A stretch of DNA of 64,000 bases. It comes from Sepiola atlantica (lineage: Eukaryota > Mollusca > Cephalopoda > Sepiida > Sepiolidae). This document shows positions 12,332-23,645 of this stretch, piece after piece (the stretch's first letter is position 1; every line of letters starts with the position of its first letter). The translations under genes were made by a program, and so were the position numbers. Below the pieces are notes generated by a model. It was given only the letters and a program-made list of their open reading frames with translations, had not been told where the DNA came from and made no database searches. Location: assembly GCA_963556195.1 (NCBI GenBank), contig OY744520.1:10016991-10080990 (forward strand). Direction: 5' to 3'.

Positions 12332-12404
<73 letters not shown>
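12332..12404. repeat. (TA)n array
   Basis: A perfect TA run that forms the left border of the fold-back element. Confidence 0.95.
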
Positions 12405-12407
<3 letters not shown>

Positions 12408-12478
12408 GAAGAGAAGGATGAAGGTAATCCGACGTAATGGGAAAATGAAAAAGGAAACCAAAAAATGGATGTTTTTTA

Positions 12479-12527
12479 TGTGTACATCAACGTTTCGTCT
12501 TTATTTATAAGACTTCATCAGGATTAT
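12479..12527 (-). ncRNA. Hammerhead ribozyme-like core, degraded (left arm)
   Basis: On the minus strand CTGATGA is followed by one extra A, a five-base stem II (GTCTT with AAGAC) and GAAAC. Stem III is short (ACG, loop TTGA, TGT) and is followed by A at the expected cleavage position. Stem I does not pair, so self-cleavage is unlikely. Confidence 0.55.
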
Positions 12528-12929
12528 AATATGGAGAAAAATGTCATGCAAGTACAAATACATGTAGGGTTGACATATTGGGAGGAAAAAAATAAAATAA
12601 AATAATGGCCACTACTGGGTGGACGTCCGTACTTGGTGAAGAATAAAAATGAATGTTGAAGAAAATGAGTGGGGAAGAAGTGGAAAGATGGGGGTGAGCA
12701 AGGACTACTGTGGCTGGTAGTAAGAGAAAGAGGTGGGGGGATTAGCAGGGATAAGGTGGATGGCAGAGAGGGGGTCTTCCCCACTCATTTTCTTAAACAT
12801 TCATTTTTATTCTTCACCAAGTACGGACGTCCACCCAGTAGTGGCCATTATTTTATTTTATTTTTTTTCTTCCTCCCAATATGTCAACCCTACATGTATT
12901 TGTACTTGCATGACATTTTTCTCCATATT

Positions 12930-12980
12930 ATCATCCTGATGAAGTCTTATAAATAAAGACGAAACGTTGATGTACACATA
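12930..12980 (+). ncRNA. Hammerhead ribozyme-like core, degraded (right arm)
   Basis: Mirror copy of the left arm: CTGATGA at 12936-12942, stem II 12944-12948 with 12956-12960, GAA 12961-12963, short stem III 12964-12973. The first base pairs of stem I are lost. Confidence 0.55.
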
Positions 12981-13012
12981 AAAAAACATCCATTTTTTGG
13001 ATTTCCTTTTTC

Positions 13013-13013
<1 letters not shown>

Positions 13014-13047
<34 letters not shown>

Positions 13048-13048
13048 A
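13014..13048. repeat. (TA)n array
   Basis: Forms the right border of the fold-back and the left border of the next ribozyme-bearing unit. Confidence 0.95.
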
Positions 13049-13394
13049 TGAAGAAGAATGGAAAGGAATTAGAGAAGCAAAAGTCAAATCATAATTCAAT
13101 TCAATTGCTCAGAGCAAGGTATATTCCGCAAAAAAGGCAATTTATTCAAGTTAAATTTTCCTTAAGCCAGGCTTTTCTAAAGATCAAAATCTTATCATCA
13201 GAGGAAGTCGCTGGGATAGATAAGTTGGCAAAGGCCAAGATTTAAAATTTGAAAAAATAAAATAAAAGTTGTAGGGGGAAGAAACACAGGGCAAAATTCT
13301 GCCCGAATGCAAGCAAATGTCCGATTGCTAAAAAGTCCGGTGTCACAATAGGTTTCACTTTTCCTAAAAGTTCGCTTTTAGTACACCACTTTAT
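13049..13394 (-). mobile_element. Ribozyme-bearing unit between two TA arrays
   Basis: A 346-bp segment bounded by TA arrays on both sides and containing the minus-strand hammerhead. No open frame is present. The size and ribozyme would suit a small non-autonomous retroelement; the borders are not proven. Confidence 0.4.
13157..13207 (-). ncRNA. Type I hammerhead ribozyme
   Basis: On the minus strand: stem I strand TTCCT, core CTGATGA (13195-13201 on plus as TCATCAG), stem II AAGAT/ATCTT with a bulged U, GAA, stem III AAGCC/GGCTT around a single central base, U then A before the predicted cleavage, and returning stem I strand AGGAA. Every conserved core position is present. Hammerheads cut their own RNA by transesterification; in animals type I forms occur in Penelope-like elements and retrozymes. 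The unit lies between TA arrays at 13014-13048 and 13395-13478. Confidence 0.75.
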
Positions 13395-13412
13395 TTATAT
13401 ATATATATATAT

Positions 13413-13478
<66 letters not shown>
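13395..13478. repeat. (TA)n array
   Basis: A long TA run followed by a short phrase (aaaccaaaaaattgatgttt) that resembles the outer end of the fold-back arm at 12450, and then a TG run at 13518-13537. 13540-13990 is AT-rich with nothing recognised. Confidence 0.9.
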
Positions 13479-13481
<3 letters not shown>

Positions 13482-14002
13482 AAAACCAAAAAATTGATGT
13501 TTTTTTATATTTATATATGTGTGTGTGTGTGTGTGTATAATGAAAAAAAAAGATAAAGATTATATCTTTAAATGATATCCTATCTTGAATAGTCAAAGCT
13601 CGATATATGAGATAAAGCAATAGTATAAGTAGTTAATTGATGAGAATAAAAATTGGATAAAATGGAATATTTATTAAATCATCAACTGTTCAAACAAGGG
13701 TTATATATATAAGAGATGACAATATAAATTAAATTTATATAAATCATAATGAAGGGATTAAATTTCAATTACAAAAAAACAAGCTCCATATTTAGCATTA
13801 AATAAATCTTATTGAGACATTTATTTCAAGATTTATTATTATATCATTTTATCATAATCTATACCCAAAATGAGGCATCGGATTTTCAAACAATCTGTAT
13901 AGTAAACAAAAACGCAGATAGTTTAACATAAACAAAACAATTTTTTTACTCCAGAATCCTGGAAAAGAAGGTACACATAAAGAATAGAAGTCCGTCACAT
14001 GC

Positions 14003-15250
14003 AGAAATAAGATCTGAAAGAAAAACAGAAATAAGATCTGAAAGAAAAAAACGGAAATAAGATCTGAAAGAAAAACAGAAATAAGATCTGAAAGAAAAAA
14101 ACGGAAATAAGATCTGAAAGAAAAACAGAAATAAGATCTGAAAGAAAAACAGAAATAAGATCTGAAAGAAAAACAGAAATAAGATCTGAAAGAAAAACAG
14201 AAATAAGATCTGAAAGAAAAACAGAAATAAGATCTGAAAGAAAATCAGAAATAAGATCTGAAAGAAAAAAACGGAAATAAGATCTGAAACAAAAACAGAA
14301 ATAAGATCTGAAAGAAAAAAACAGAAATAAGATCTGAAAGAAAAAAACAGAAATAAGATCTGAAGAAAAACAGAAATAAGATCTGAAAAAAAAAAATTGA
14401 AATACGATTTGAATGAAAAAACAGAAATAAGATATGGAAGAAAAAAACAGAACTAAGATCTGAAAGAAAAAACAGAAATAAGATCTGAAAGAAAAAAACA
14501 GAACTAAGATCTGAAAGAAAAACAGAAATAAGATCTGAAAGAAAAAAACAGAAATAAGATCTGAACGAAAAAACAGAAATAAGATCTGAAAGAAAAAAAC
14601 AGAAATAAGATCCGAAAGAAAAAACAGAAATAAGATATAAAAGTAAAAAACAGAACTAAGATCTGAAAGAAAAACAGAAATAAGATCTGAAAGAAAAAAA
14701 CAGAAATAAGATCTAAAAAAAGAGAAATGAGATTTGAAAGTAAAAAAAAACAGAAGTAAGGTCTGAAAGAAAAACAGAAATAAGATCTGAAAGAAAAACA
14801 GAAATAAGATCTGAAAGAAAAACAGAAATAAGATCTGAAAGAAAAAAACAGAAATAAGATCCGAAAGAAAAAACAGAAATAAGATCTGAAAGAAAAAATA
14901 GAAATACGATCTGAACGAAAAAACAGAAATAAGATATGAAAGTAAAAAACAGAACTAAGATCTGAAAGAAAATCAGAAATAAGATCTGAAAGAAAAAAAC
15001 AGAAATTAGATCTAAAAAAAGAGAAATGAGATCTGAAAGTAAAAAAAAAAAACAGAAATAAGGTCTGAAAGAAAAACAGAAATAAGATCTGAAAGAAAAA
15101 CAGAAATAAGATCTGAAAGAAAAAAACAGAAATAAGATCTGAAAGAAAAAAACAGAAATAAGATCTGAAGAAAATAGAAATAAGATCAGAAAGAAAAAAC
15201 AGAAATAAGATCAGAAAGAAAAAACAGAAATAAGATCTGAAAGAAAAAAA
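14003..15250. repeat. 24-26-bp minisatellite, about 50 copies
   Basis: The unit reads agaaataagatctgaaagaa plus a variable A run ending in c. Most units carry AGATCT. Copies vary mainly in the A-run length (24, 25 or 26 bp), and a block with aaaaaaagagaaatgaga recurs twice, showing larger-scale duplication inside the array. Confidence 0.92.
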
Positions 15251-15539
15251 AACTTAGAACCGTTCTTAAGTTCGATTTCGAATTCGTCGAATTATAGTTG
15301 TTAAATAAAATAATTTTTATTAGCTAAGATCGAGCACTTTTGAGATTCAATTACACAAAATTGTGATACATGCTAAATATATTTACAACAAGACTAGGAA
15401 GGACTCTTACGAAAAAAAAGTTAATGTGGCTCGTTGTATTGAGCGAAATTATCAAAAAAGGTCAAGATGAAAAAAAAAATATTTTGATTTTAATAAAAAT
15501 ATCTGCATCTAACACAGTTTTTTGAAGGCATTTTACTCT

Positions 15540-15545
<6 letters not shown>

Positions 15546-15598
<53 letters not shown>
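15546..15598. repeat. (TA)n array
   Basis: A perfect run, followed immediately by the duplicated segment described next. Confidence 0.95.
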
Positions 15599-15603
<5 letters not shown>

Positions 15604-15706
15604 AAGAAGCTTTGAGTCATTAAAAAAAAAAAATGTAAAATGCAGTTTAAATTCTCAGACAAACTTACTAAATCCAAAATATTGCAGACTTAGCATTCGT
15701 TGGAAA
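15598..15706. repeat. Duplicated 110-bp segment, copy 1 (copy 2 at 16292-16405)
   Basis: Both copies read through agtctcaagaagctttgagt, an A run, aaatgcagtttaaattctca and cagacttagcattcgttgga. Copy 1 follows a TA array and copy 2 precedes one. Between them, 15707-16291 is AT-rich with a run of nine or more G at about 15752 and no gene. Confidence 0.85.
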
Positions 15707-16402
15707 ATTAATAAATGAAAAAATATAAGTAAAAAAAAAAAAGGAAAAAAAGGGGGGGGGGTTAATCATCTAAGAGTGAAACAAAAACAGGAGACCTTAA
15801 GCGTCTAATATTAACACGGGGATCATCAGCTGTTTACCATGTAACTGTTTCGGAGATTTAAAAACAGGACAGTTATAATATTCATGGCTCTCCAATGGTA
15901 CTGATTATACGACCATTTCCCCAATAATCAAGTGTCGAAATAATTCAGCTTAAAATATCACTAATATATACATAAATAAATAATAATAATGATAAAATAA
16001 TAATAATAATAATATGATATTACCCTTAAGACTACCGTATGATATAGTAATTTGCATATCAAATAACATTAATTATAACAATAATAAAAAAATATAAAAA
16101 TAATAATAATACTATCTAAAAACTACATCCAAGAACCATTCTGCAATATGGTAGCTAGCAATAAAATTATATAGGAATTAAAGTTGCATTAAAAAAAAAT
16201 AAATAAATAAAGCTTAAGTACCTTAGGTATCAGAAAAGTAATTAGATAAGAGGAAGGAAACCTAGCCATACAGATCTAAATACCCAATATATAGTCTCAA
16301 GAAGCTTTGAGTCATTAAAAAGAGAAAAAAAAATGTAAAATGCAGTTTAAATTCTCAGACAAACTAACTAAATCCAAAATATTGCAGACTTAGCATTCGT
16401 TG

Positions 16403-16404
<2 letters not shown>

Positions 16405-16462
<58 letters not shown>

Positions 16463-16536
16463 TTCAGGTTCGATTATTTTCGATCGGAATCCGGATCAGA
16501 GAGCTCTATGTCCGTTAAAACAGAGCATCATAACGT

Positions 16537-16625
<89 letters not shown>
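16405..16625. repeat. TA arrays and (GATA)n
   Basis: TA 16405-16459, an 80-base unique spacer, TA 16541-16585, then about ten GATA units to 16625. Confidence 0.95.
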
Positions 16626-16626
<1 letters not shown>

Positions 16627-16817
16627 TATTAATTAATTTATAAATCAATTTTTATATACAACAATTGATGACTCGTCTGATTAAGGGCAAATTAAAAATG
16701 CGGTCCTCTGCATATTCTTAAAATAAACAAACCGCTCAGGGTAGCGACAAATAATTAAAAATCACCGGTAAACACCGGTCGAATATCGACAAACATAAAC
16801 AATAACAAAAAATCTGC

Positions 16818-16887
<70 letters not shown>

Positions 16888-16923
16888 GTACACACATAGA
16901 TATATATACATATATTTATATAT

Positions 16924-16976
<53 letters not shown>
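16818..16976. repeat. TA arrays with TACACA interruptions
   Basis: Two long TA runs joined by a stretch with cgtacacacataga. They form the left border of the next ribozyme-bearing region. Confidence 0.95.
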
Positions 16977-16980
<4 letters not shown>

Positions 16981-17904
16981 TTTTATGTATCCACATAACA
17001 TGTTATAAGGAGATATAATATTTTATGTGTCAATTTCCAGTATTTACTTCAACAGTGCTCGATACGAGGGTAGAGCTAGGTAGTACATTTTAACCTGACG
17101 GTTCACTCTGGGGATGAAACGCGGAAGCCTCTGTGTAGCTTAATTGCAATAATATATACAACTTACTTACTTTATATATGCTTACAAGCAACACATCTAT
17201 TCCGCTCCGGCTTGAAAAAAATATCGGATCTAAATAGATATCTATAACCTATTGTTACACTGATCAACCAGGGAGCTAGAGGTTTTCGAAATGCAGACTT
17301 TGACATATACCGAACTCTAACTGACAAACTTCATTCTGAACCCTGCGAAACGGATAATTCCAGCACCAAACTACTGCACAGACAGGATAAACTGGACGTT
17401 ACCAATTGCCGTCGTAATACCAGCCTCTTAACAAAAACATTTGGATTCCTAAACAACTTGAGTATTATTCTTTTTAAAACATTAATTTCCAATATAACAG
17501 CTGTTTTTATTTTTTATTTTGACGTGTTTTTAGAGAGCAGCCACCCTGACTCTACGCTCTCATCTCAACATAAGACTCTTAACCTTTTGGTCTTTATTTT
17601 TGTTTTATTTTATGTAAAATTTTCAAAGTTAAATGTTGCCGATAATATTTACAATTAGATTGTCGGTTTTTTTCCTATCCTCTGATGAAAAGAGTTTATC
17701 TTTGAAAATCCATGGATTAAGGATATTAGGCTCAGTGCTCTGAACTTTTGATGTTCTAATAAATATTGTATCTTTACAATTTTATTCTCATCTTTCATCT
17801 CTAGAATTGATTGCTCTATTCAATATATTGAGCTTTATATTATCACGATAGATTATTGTTAAACGATAATTCAATTATCTTTAATTTAATTAAACATTTA
17901 AATA
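16977..17904 (+). other. Region carrying the hammerhead, between TA arrays
   Basis: The segment before the ribozyme has a readable but stop-broken stretch (17270-17460) that I do not recognise, then AT-rich sequence, the ribozyme and an AATAAA-like signal near 17760. A TA/GA tract closes it at 17905-17977. It could be the 3' part of a Penelope-like element, but I see no RT or GIY-YIG motif. Confidence 0.35.
17676..17725 (+). ncRNA. Type I hammerhead ribozyme, complete
   Basis: Stem I TATCCT (17676-17681) pairs six for six with AGGATA (17720-17725). The core CTGATGA is 17682-17688. Stem II AAAGA/TCTTT is 17689-17693 with 17699-17703, loop GTTTA. GAA is 17704-17706. Stem III is the perfect palindrome AATCCATGGATT (17707-17718), followed by A17719, the predicted cleavage position. 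All invariant core bases are present and all three stems pair without mismatch. The palindromic stem III allows pairing in cis or between two molecules. This is the best hammerhead in the window. Confidence 0.88.
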
Positions 17905-17906
17905 TC

Positions 17907-17977
<71 letters not shown>
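17905..17977. repeat. (TA)n followed by (GA)n
   Basis: A compound microsatellite. Confidence 0.95.
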
Positions 17978-19860
17978 AATACAAAATGTCTTTAAAAAAT
18001 CTTTTTAAAGCTGTTGCAGCCCTCTCCGTCAAAGTTCGAAAGCATATTATTTTATTAGTACAATTATACTGGCTACGAACGTTTCAGAAATATTAATTGT
18101 CCAGTTATGTTTTAATACCGGGAAATTCTTTTCTTCAGGACGTACACAGCCTTTGCGGTAATTCGTTAGAATCCGCTTGTAAATTATTTGGCTAAAATTC
18201 CAGAGTCGAAAGGGGGTAAAGTTCGATTATAATATAGCTTTAATCGACCGAGAAAGACTTGAAATTTTAACAATAATCGCCATTGGAAGTATGGTTCAGA
18301 AAACACGCTGGTTGATGAAGAAAATGGCTTTAATTAATTGTATGAATAATTTTTCTTAATATCACGTTATCGGAAAATATTGTAAATACATATGTAAACT
18401 TGATAATAGCAGTTATAAGTGTATATTTGTAAATATCAATTTAATTGAAGGTTAAAAGTAATGTATTATGTAAATGACTCAACCCGTCTAGTGTCTAAAC
18501 GACGTTTACTAACGGTATATAAGGCTGTTGAAATATATGAATTTAAGTAAGATTCTTGACACGTTTTCACTTCTAATCACAGCCTCGTCTTGAAATTTCG
18601 TTCTTCTCTAATCTAATAAGGTTATTTAATGTTATCTAATGTAAATTTAATTGATTAATAATAGTTTCCTAATTCTACAGGTATACAAATATTATGAACG
18701 CTGACTTGAAAAGCTAATTAATTAAATGTTAATTACTCGAGCCCCCAACCCCCTCCCCTCTCTCTTCTGTTTACAAAAATTCCCCAGGACGGACAGACAG
18801 ACATCCTGACAGAATGACAGAGAAAATGCTCGTTGATTGTGAATTCCATACGTTATCAAATATTTTGGGAATAACTATTACGTTTCGCCGTATCACAGCT
18901 CTTTAGATTGACTTGACGTGGCGAGTATTTTAAGCTGAGATTTGATATCCAACCGTTTTCTCAGCAGTGGCAATGAAGCAATACAACTTATAATGTCTCG
19001 ATTTGTTTGTATTAACATTGCTGACAGCCTAGAACGCTTAATTATTGTACGAAGAGCTATGGTGAGCAACGGTTGATTTCCTTACTAAACAATTGGCCCG
19101 AGAGATATAGAGAGAGGGGGGAGAGGAGAGGGAGAGGGAGAGCAAGAAGCGAGAGAGGTATGTTTGTGTGTGGAGGAAAACGTAATTTCGACATTTATAC
19201 TTGCACATATTTATAAACGATATATTTTTTGTAATTCTTGAACCATTTCAATACAATCGCGTAACATTTTGTTAACTTCAATGTGATATGGAAAAAAAGG
19301 ATGGCGACCGATTTGCGATTGACTAGAAAAGTAGAAATTGCCTTGCTTTAATCAGAAACTTTGTATTTAATACTAATTGTACACACCCGACGATGCCGGA
19401 GAGTCTTTTTAAACATCTATTCTTGTTAAACTATGTCGCTTGTTTTTTAAAAATTTTAACCAAATTATTTTATTGCATATTTTATTTCAATAAATATTAG
19501 ATTAATAGTGAATTAAGATAATAATAATATGCAAATCACGTAGATCAGGAGAAACACACACACATGCACAGACATACGTGAAGTGGTCACACAGAGTAAA
19601 AAGTAACTAAGTAACTGAATAAACATTGAATATTATTAGAAGAAACTGCAATCACCGGTGTGATATTGAAGAAAATGTAATTTATATGCACTAGTTAGTG
19701 AAGATTTGTGACGTCAGGCGATATCGAAATTTCAAAGATTTTAGATATTTCTTAATTATTACACACCCTTTTTGCATATGAATACATTTAATATTATTTA
19801 ACCGTTATTTATCAGTAATAAAAGAAAGAATGTAGAAGTTTATAGATTAACTATTAGTAG
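17978..19860. other. No gene recognised
   Basis: This is AT-rich, mostly single-copy-looking DNA. A GA-rich tract lies at 19103-19160. A weak minus-strand hammerhead-like pair (CTGAAGA at 18131-18137, GAAAC at 18081-18085) is probably an eroded element tail. Around 19480-19520 the phrase tttcaataaatatt matches the repeat at 24.5-24.8 kb. Confidence 0.5.
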
Positions 19861-19861
19861 T

Positions 19862-20335
19862 TGTATTTGCTGCTGATTACAAAGATGGTGTCCATTTTGA
19901 TTTTAATTTGCTGCTGATTACAAAGATAGTGTTCATTTTGATTTTAATTTGCTACTGATTACAAAGATGGTGTCCATTTTGATTTTAATTTGCTGCTGAT
20001 TACAAAGATGGTGTCCATTTTGATTTTAATTTGCTGCTGATTACAAAGATGGTGTCCATTTTGATTTTAATTTGCTGCTGATTACAAAGATAGTGTTCAT
20101 TTTGATTTTAATTTGCTACTGATTACAAAGATGGTGTCCATTTTGATTTTAATTTGCTGCTGATTACAAAGATAGTGTTCATTTTGATTTTAATTTGCTA
20201 CTGATTACAAAGATGGTATCCATTTTGATTTTAATTTGCTACTGATTACAAAGATGGTGTCCATTTTGATTTTAATTTGCTGCTGATTACAAAGATGGTG
20301 TCCATTTTGACTTTAATTTGCTTCTGATGACAAAG
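19862..20335. repeat. 41-bp minisatellite, 11-12 copies
   Basis: The unit reads gctgctgattacaaagatgg then tgtccattttgattttaattt. Two variants alternate irregularly: gctgctg...gatggtgtcc and gctactg...gatagtgttc. 20336-20607 holds nothing recognised. Confidence 0.92.
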
Positions 20336-20607
20336 ATGTCATACATCTGGAAAATATTCTGGGTCAGATTAAATATTTTTTAAAAGAAACTTAACAAAAT
20401 AATTTTTATTTCTATTTTAAAGAACATAGTGGAAGAATAAAAAAGTAAATGGCTAATCAGAATTGAATAGCGATTTGTCACCGTCTAACTTCAGAATCAA
20501 ACTGACTTAATGTTATAGATTAGATTGATAAGTTTTTTTTCTCAGTTGTTTCGAGTAGGTAAAAAACAAACAGAAGAGAGTAAATACTTTCTTTAGATGC
20601 GATCAAC

Positions 20608-20822
20608 CTTTGGCCCTTTCGCTAGGAGCAAAGTGTAGTATATGTTCTGATAATGCCCTTCATCTTCTCTGTCCTCGGCCAGTGAAAAAGAAATCCTTGT
20701 AGACTATAACAATTCAAAAATTTGTCCCAATCAAGAATACCCCATTTTAGGGATCTGGATTTTTCCCATTAAAGAAAAACGACCTTGTGTCTAACTCTGC
20801 TCTCGTGTAAAGGCAAGTAACT
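20608..20822 (+). mobile_element. U2 snRNA-headed SINE-like repeat
   Basis: The head ggccctttcgctaggagcaa then agtgtagtatatgttct matches U2 snRNA GGCCTTTTGGCTAAGATCAA and GTGTAGTATCTGTTCT with few changes. The body contains tttgtcccaatcaagaatac, and the tail reads gaccttgtgtctaactctgc then ggcaagtaa. Only the first roughly 40 bases are U2-like, so it is not a U2 gene. A Pol II or Pol III head joined to a conserved unrelated tail is the SINE pattern. Confidence 0.7.
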
Positions 20823-21310
20823 AGGGACACGATCAAGCTTTATAAATATTGGTGCATCGATTGTAACAATAATAGGCCTGAATATATGCATACAATCTTA
20901 AGTTGGATTGACTCAAGAGTTTTTACGTTATTAAAAAATGCGTCTTGGTCTGTCACGTTTAAGTTTAAAATATCATTTGCATTGGTCCGTCACGCTTAAG
21001 TTGTGAATAATACTTTCATCGCTAAACGCGTTAAATGAGTGGACGTATCTTACGAAGATCTGTCGTTGCTGACATGCACCCCAATTCACATAGGAGTCAC
21101 ACACAAGACAAATGATCTTTTTATGAGGTCATTTGCGTTTAATATTGAGTAACATGTTACATACAAGAAGAAGAAGAATAAGTACGGGTTATAATAACGG
21201 GTGGCTTATTGTGTGGCCGGGTGTGGACGCCCATATCACCCGAATTAGGACAAAGCTCGACCTAGATTTGCGCTCACCCGCCTTTCGTAATAAACCAACA
21301 AGTTCTGTTA

Positions 21311-21442
21311 TTACGTCATTAGCAGGTGCCCTTCTTATCAACCAATCAGCAGCGAGTATTTCGCCTTGGCTTGCGTCCACACTATTAGATAACAACAACA
21401 GCCGAGGTATAAAATAGAAATGCCTCCGAAATCGACAGTTCG
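21311..21442 (+). promoter_or_regulatory. Candidate RNA polymerase II promoter
   Basis: In order: CRE-like TTACGTCA (21311-21318), E-box CAGGTG (21323-21328), CCAAT box in ACCAATCAG (21341-21349), TATA box TATAAAAT (21408-21415) and an initiator-like CAGTT at about 21437, 29 bases after the TATA start. Spacing is canonical, and the local sequence is richer in G, C and CpG than its surroundings. 20823-21310 upstream holds nothing else recognised. Confidence 0.45.
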
Positions 21443-23170
21443 ATTATTTGGATAACGCCAGAGAGCATCTCCGCTACCCGGTCGGTGGGGACCACCATTA
21501 TTTTGGAGAATGCCGGCCGGGTAGACAGAAACACTCAACATGAAACGTCCAGTTTAATGTTTACTAATTAATTTGTGCACTGCCACCGACACTACGGTTG
21601 TATATTTTTTGTTTGGTTGTTTTTTTTTTTTGTTTTTTTTTGTTGTTGTGCACTCGCTACAGTAGTTGAACTTTCATGCAATGTCTCCATTCTCGCGCTA
21701 ACCCTCTCTTACCCATGCGTGCTCACTCTTTCTGAAACATTTGATCGAACAGTGAGGAGACGGAAGAGGAGAACAGACGTAGGTGGGAGGAGATTTTTGT
21801 TTGTGTTTTTTTTTTTTTCGACGTTTCTTGTCTCAATCTCCTTCTTGTTGTTGTGTTGATGTTGTCGGTTGCAGTATTGGCGCTGTTTAACTGAAGATAG
21901 ATATTGTCGGAGAGTTCTTATTTTCCCGCCATTTGTCTGTGGCGTTATATTGCTGTTTTGTTTTTTCACGGAATAATAATATGATTTACGGGAGTAGTTT
22001 TCCCGCGAATCGTGATGGTGACGACGGCGATATTAAAAAGAGGGAAGGAAGGAGACAGAGGAAAAGAAAAAAGAAAAATAGTTAAAAGAAATTCAAATAA
22101 AGGAAGGAAGGAAAACGCACGGACGAAGAGAGGACTGGCCACATGAATAGAAGACATCACACAAGCTAAGAAGAGGAATTATAATAAGCTGGGCTATTCT
22201 TCTTAGACGTCGTCTCCGAATTAGAGACCCAACAACCGAGGTGCATATACGAACATATGATAAGTGAGGAACACTTTGATGACTGACTGACTGATTGTTG
22301 TTAAAAGGTCGAAGGAAGAGACAACAACAAAAGACAACAACAACTCGCGCACTCAGGACCCCGAAGACGCGGACGTACACAAATAAACGCACGTTTTCTC
22401 GGTAGACGTGCACTAAGCGCTCGATCGCGCGCCGCTTGTAAATGTTGTAATGCAAGGAGAGAGGAAGAGAGAGAAAGGGGGCGTGGAATGTGGGGAGGGG
22501 ACAGACGGACGAAAATCTCTGTTTTTGATTTAAAACAGTTACGGTTCATATACAACATAGATCAGTAAAGAATCGATCGAACAAGGAAGATCTTTATGAA
22601 AAAGATAAAAGAGAAAGCACAAACAGTCAGTCATACGTTTTGTCATCGTTTTTACGCTGTGTAGAGAAATCCACACATAGCATTAAACACATCATACAAT
22701 AAACATATACACACAGACTGCACGTAAACACAGTTTTCAACATTTTAAATAAATTACAAAAAATGTTTCACTGATGTCGAGAGAAAAGTGAGGAAAGATG
22801 AAGTATCTTTGGATGCTGTAAAAATATATGAAGTGTTTTGAAAGAAAGAAAAAATAAAAATTAAAATAAAAAGTCAAAGAAATGTCAAGCCTACGTCTTT
22901 TTGCGTGAAATGTTTATAAATAATAACGCGGGAAGAAGGAGTCTCTCTCGACGGCGCCACTCGAGATGTCAGAAAACATTGACAATTTTCGAAATAACAT
23001 AAAAGAAAATAAGAGAATTGCATTGACTTTTAAAATCCATGCAATGTCGGCGAAAAAAAAAAGGAAAAAAAAAAGGGGAAAAATACAATACACTTTTGTT
23101 TGTTTTTTTACACCAAATTAAAAGGGATGCATATTTTACCTACGGATTTCGGGAGAAAAAAAAAACAGGT
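21437..23170 (+). other. Possible 5' untranslated first exon / CpG-containing region
   Basis: Downstream of the promoter-like boxes lies about 1.1 kb with many CpGs (densest 22140-22460), then A-rich sequence. No frame above 131 codons is present. Candidate donor-like sites include CAG/GTTAGT near 23168. A 50-codon frame starts at 22966 with a weak context. This could be the non-coding first exon of a gene extending out of the window, but nothing here proves transcription. Confidence 0.3.
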
Positions 23171-23481
23171 TAGTATACAAAAAACTAAACTAAAAAAAAA
23201 AACTCACGATCGTGTATCAGCTGTTTTTTTTGTTTTTTTAAATATTTTTTATATATTTACTTTTATTTATTCTTTCTTAAAACTTCTTAAAGAATACCAC
23301 ATTTATTGAAAGAAAGTACTTAGAAAATATTTGAAGACGGTAGAAAAAACCCGACGCTTAATTAATTCTTATAATTATTGACTTAGCGGATGTTTATTTC
23401 TGTCTGTGTCGGCGAGTTCAGACGACGCTTATTCTTCCATACGGTTTCCCGAGTCTTTCTCCCGCTCTTCGTCTTCTTGTG

Positions 23482-23552
23482 TGTGTAGGTGTGGGTGTAT
23501 GTATGTGTAGGTGTATGTATGTGTGGGTGTATGTATGTATGTGAGGGGTGTG
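23482..23552. repeat. GT-rich tract (gtgtatgtatgtgtag)
   Basis: Imperfect GTGTATGT units. 23171-23481 holds AT-rich sequence with nothing recognised. Confidence 0.85.
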
Positions 23553-23645
23553 TTTACGTGTACATATTAAAAATGTTAACGTGTTATGTTTTATCTCTTT
23601 TTTTTGCGAACTCAGGAATTGACACAAGCACATTAATATATTCCT

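Larger units (their letters stand above)
12445..13014. mobile_element. Fold-back element with about 235-bp inverted arms and a 97-bp spacer
   Basis: 12445-12677 and 12775-13014 are near-perfect reverse complements; for example tggccactactgggtggacg on the left mirrors cgtccacccagtagtggcca on the right. The spacer 12678-12774 is GA/GT-rich. TA arrays lie on both sides. Each arm carries a hammerhead-like core near its outer end, on opposite strands. There is no transposase frame. It could be two head-to-head copies of one ribozyme-bearing unit or a fold-back transposon. Confidence 0.85.

Noticed and set aside
13990..15250. CRISPR-like array
   Set aside because: Units are directly adjacent with no spacers, and the genome is eukaryotic; it is a minisatellite. 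The same holds for the other arrays.
15820..15860. Hammerhead at tcatcag (minus strand)
   Set aside because: CTGATGA is present, but no stem II or GAAA follows; a chance heptamer or fragment.
22966..23120. Short frame after the promoter-like region
   Set aside because: About 50 codons ending in Lys-rich low complexity; no homology or strong start context.
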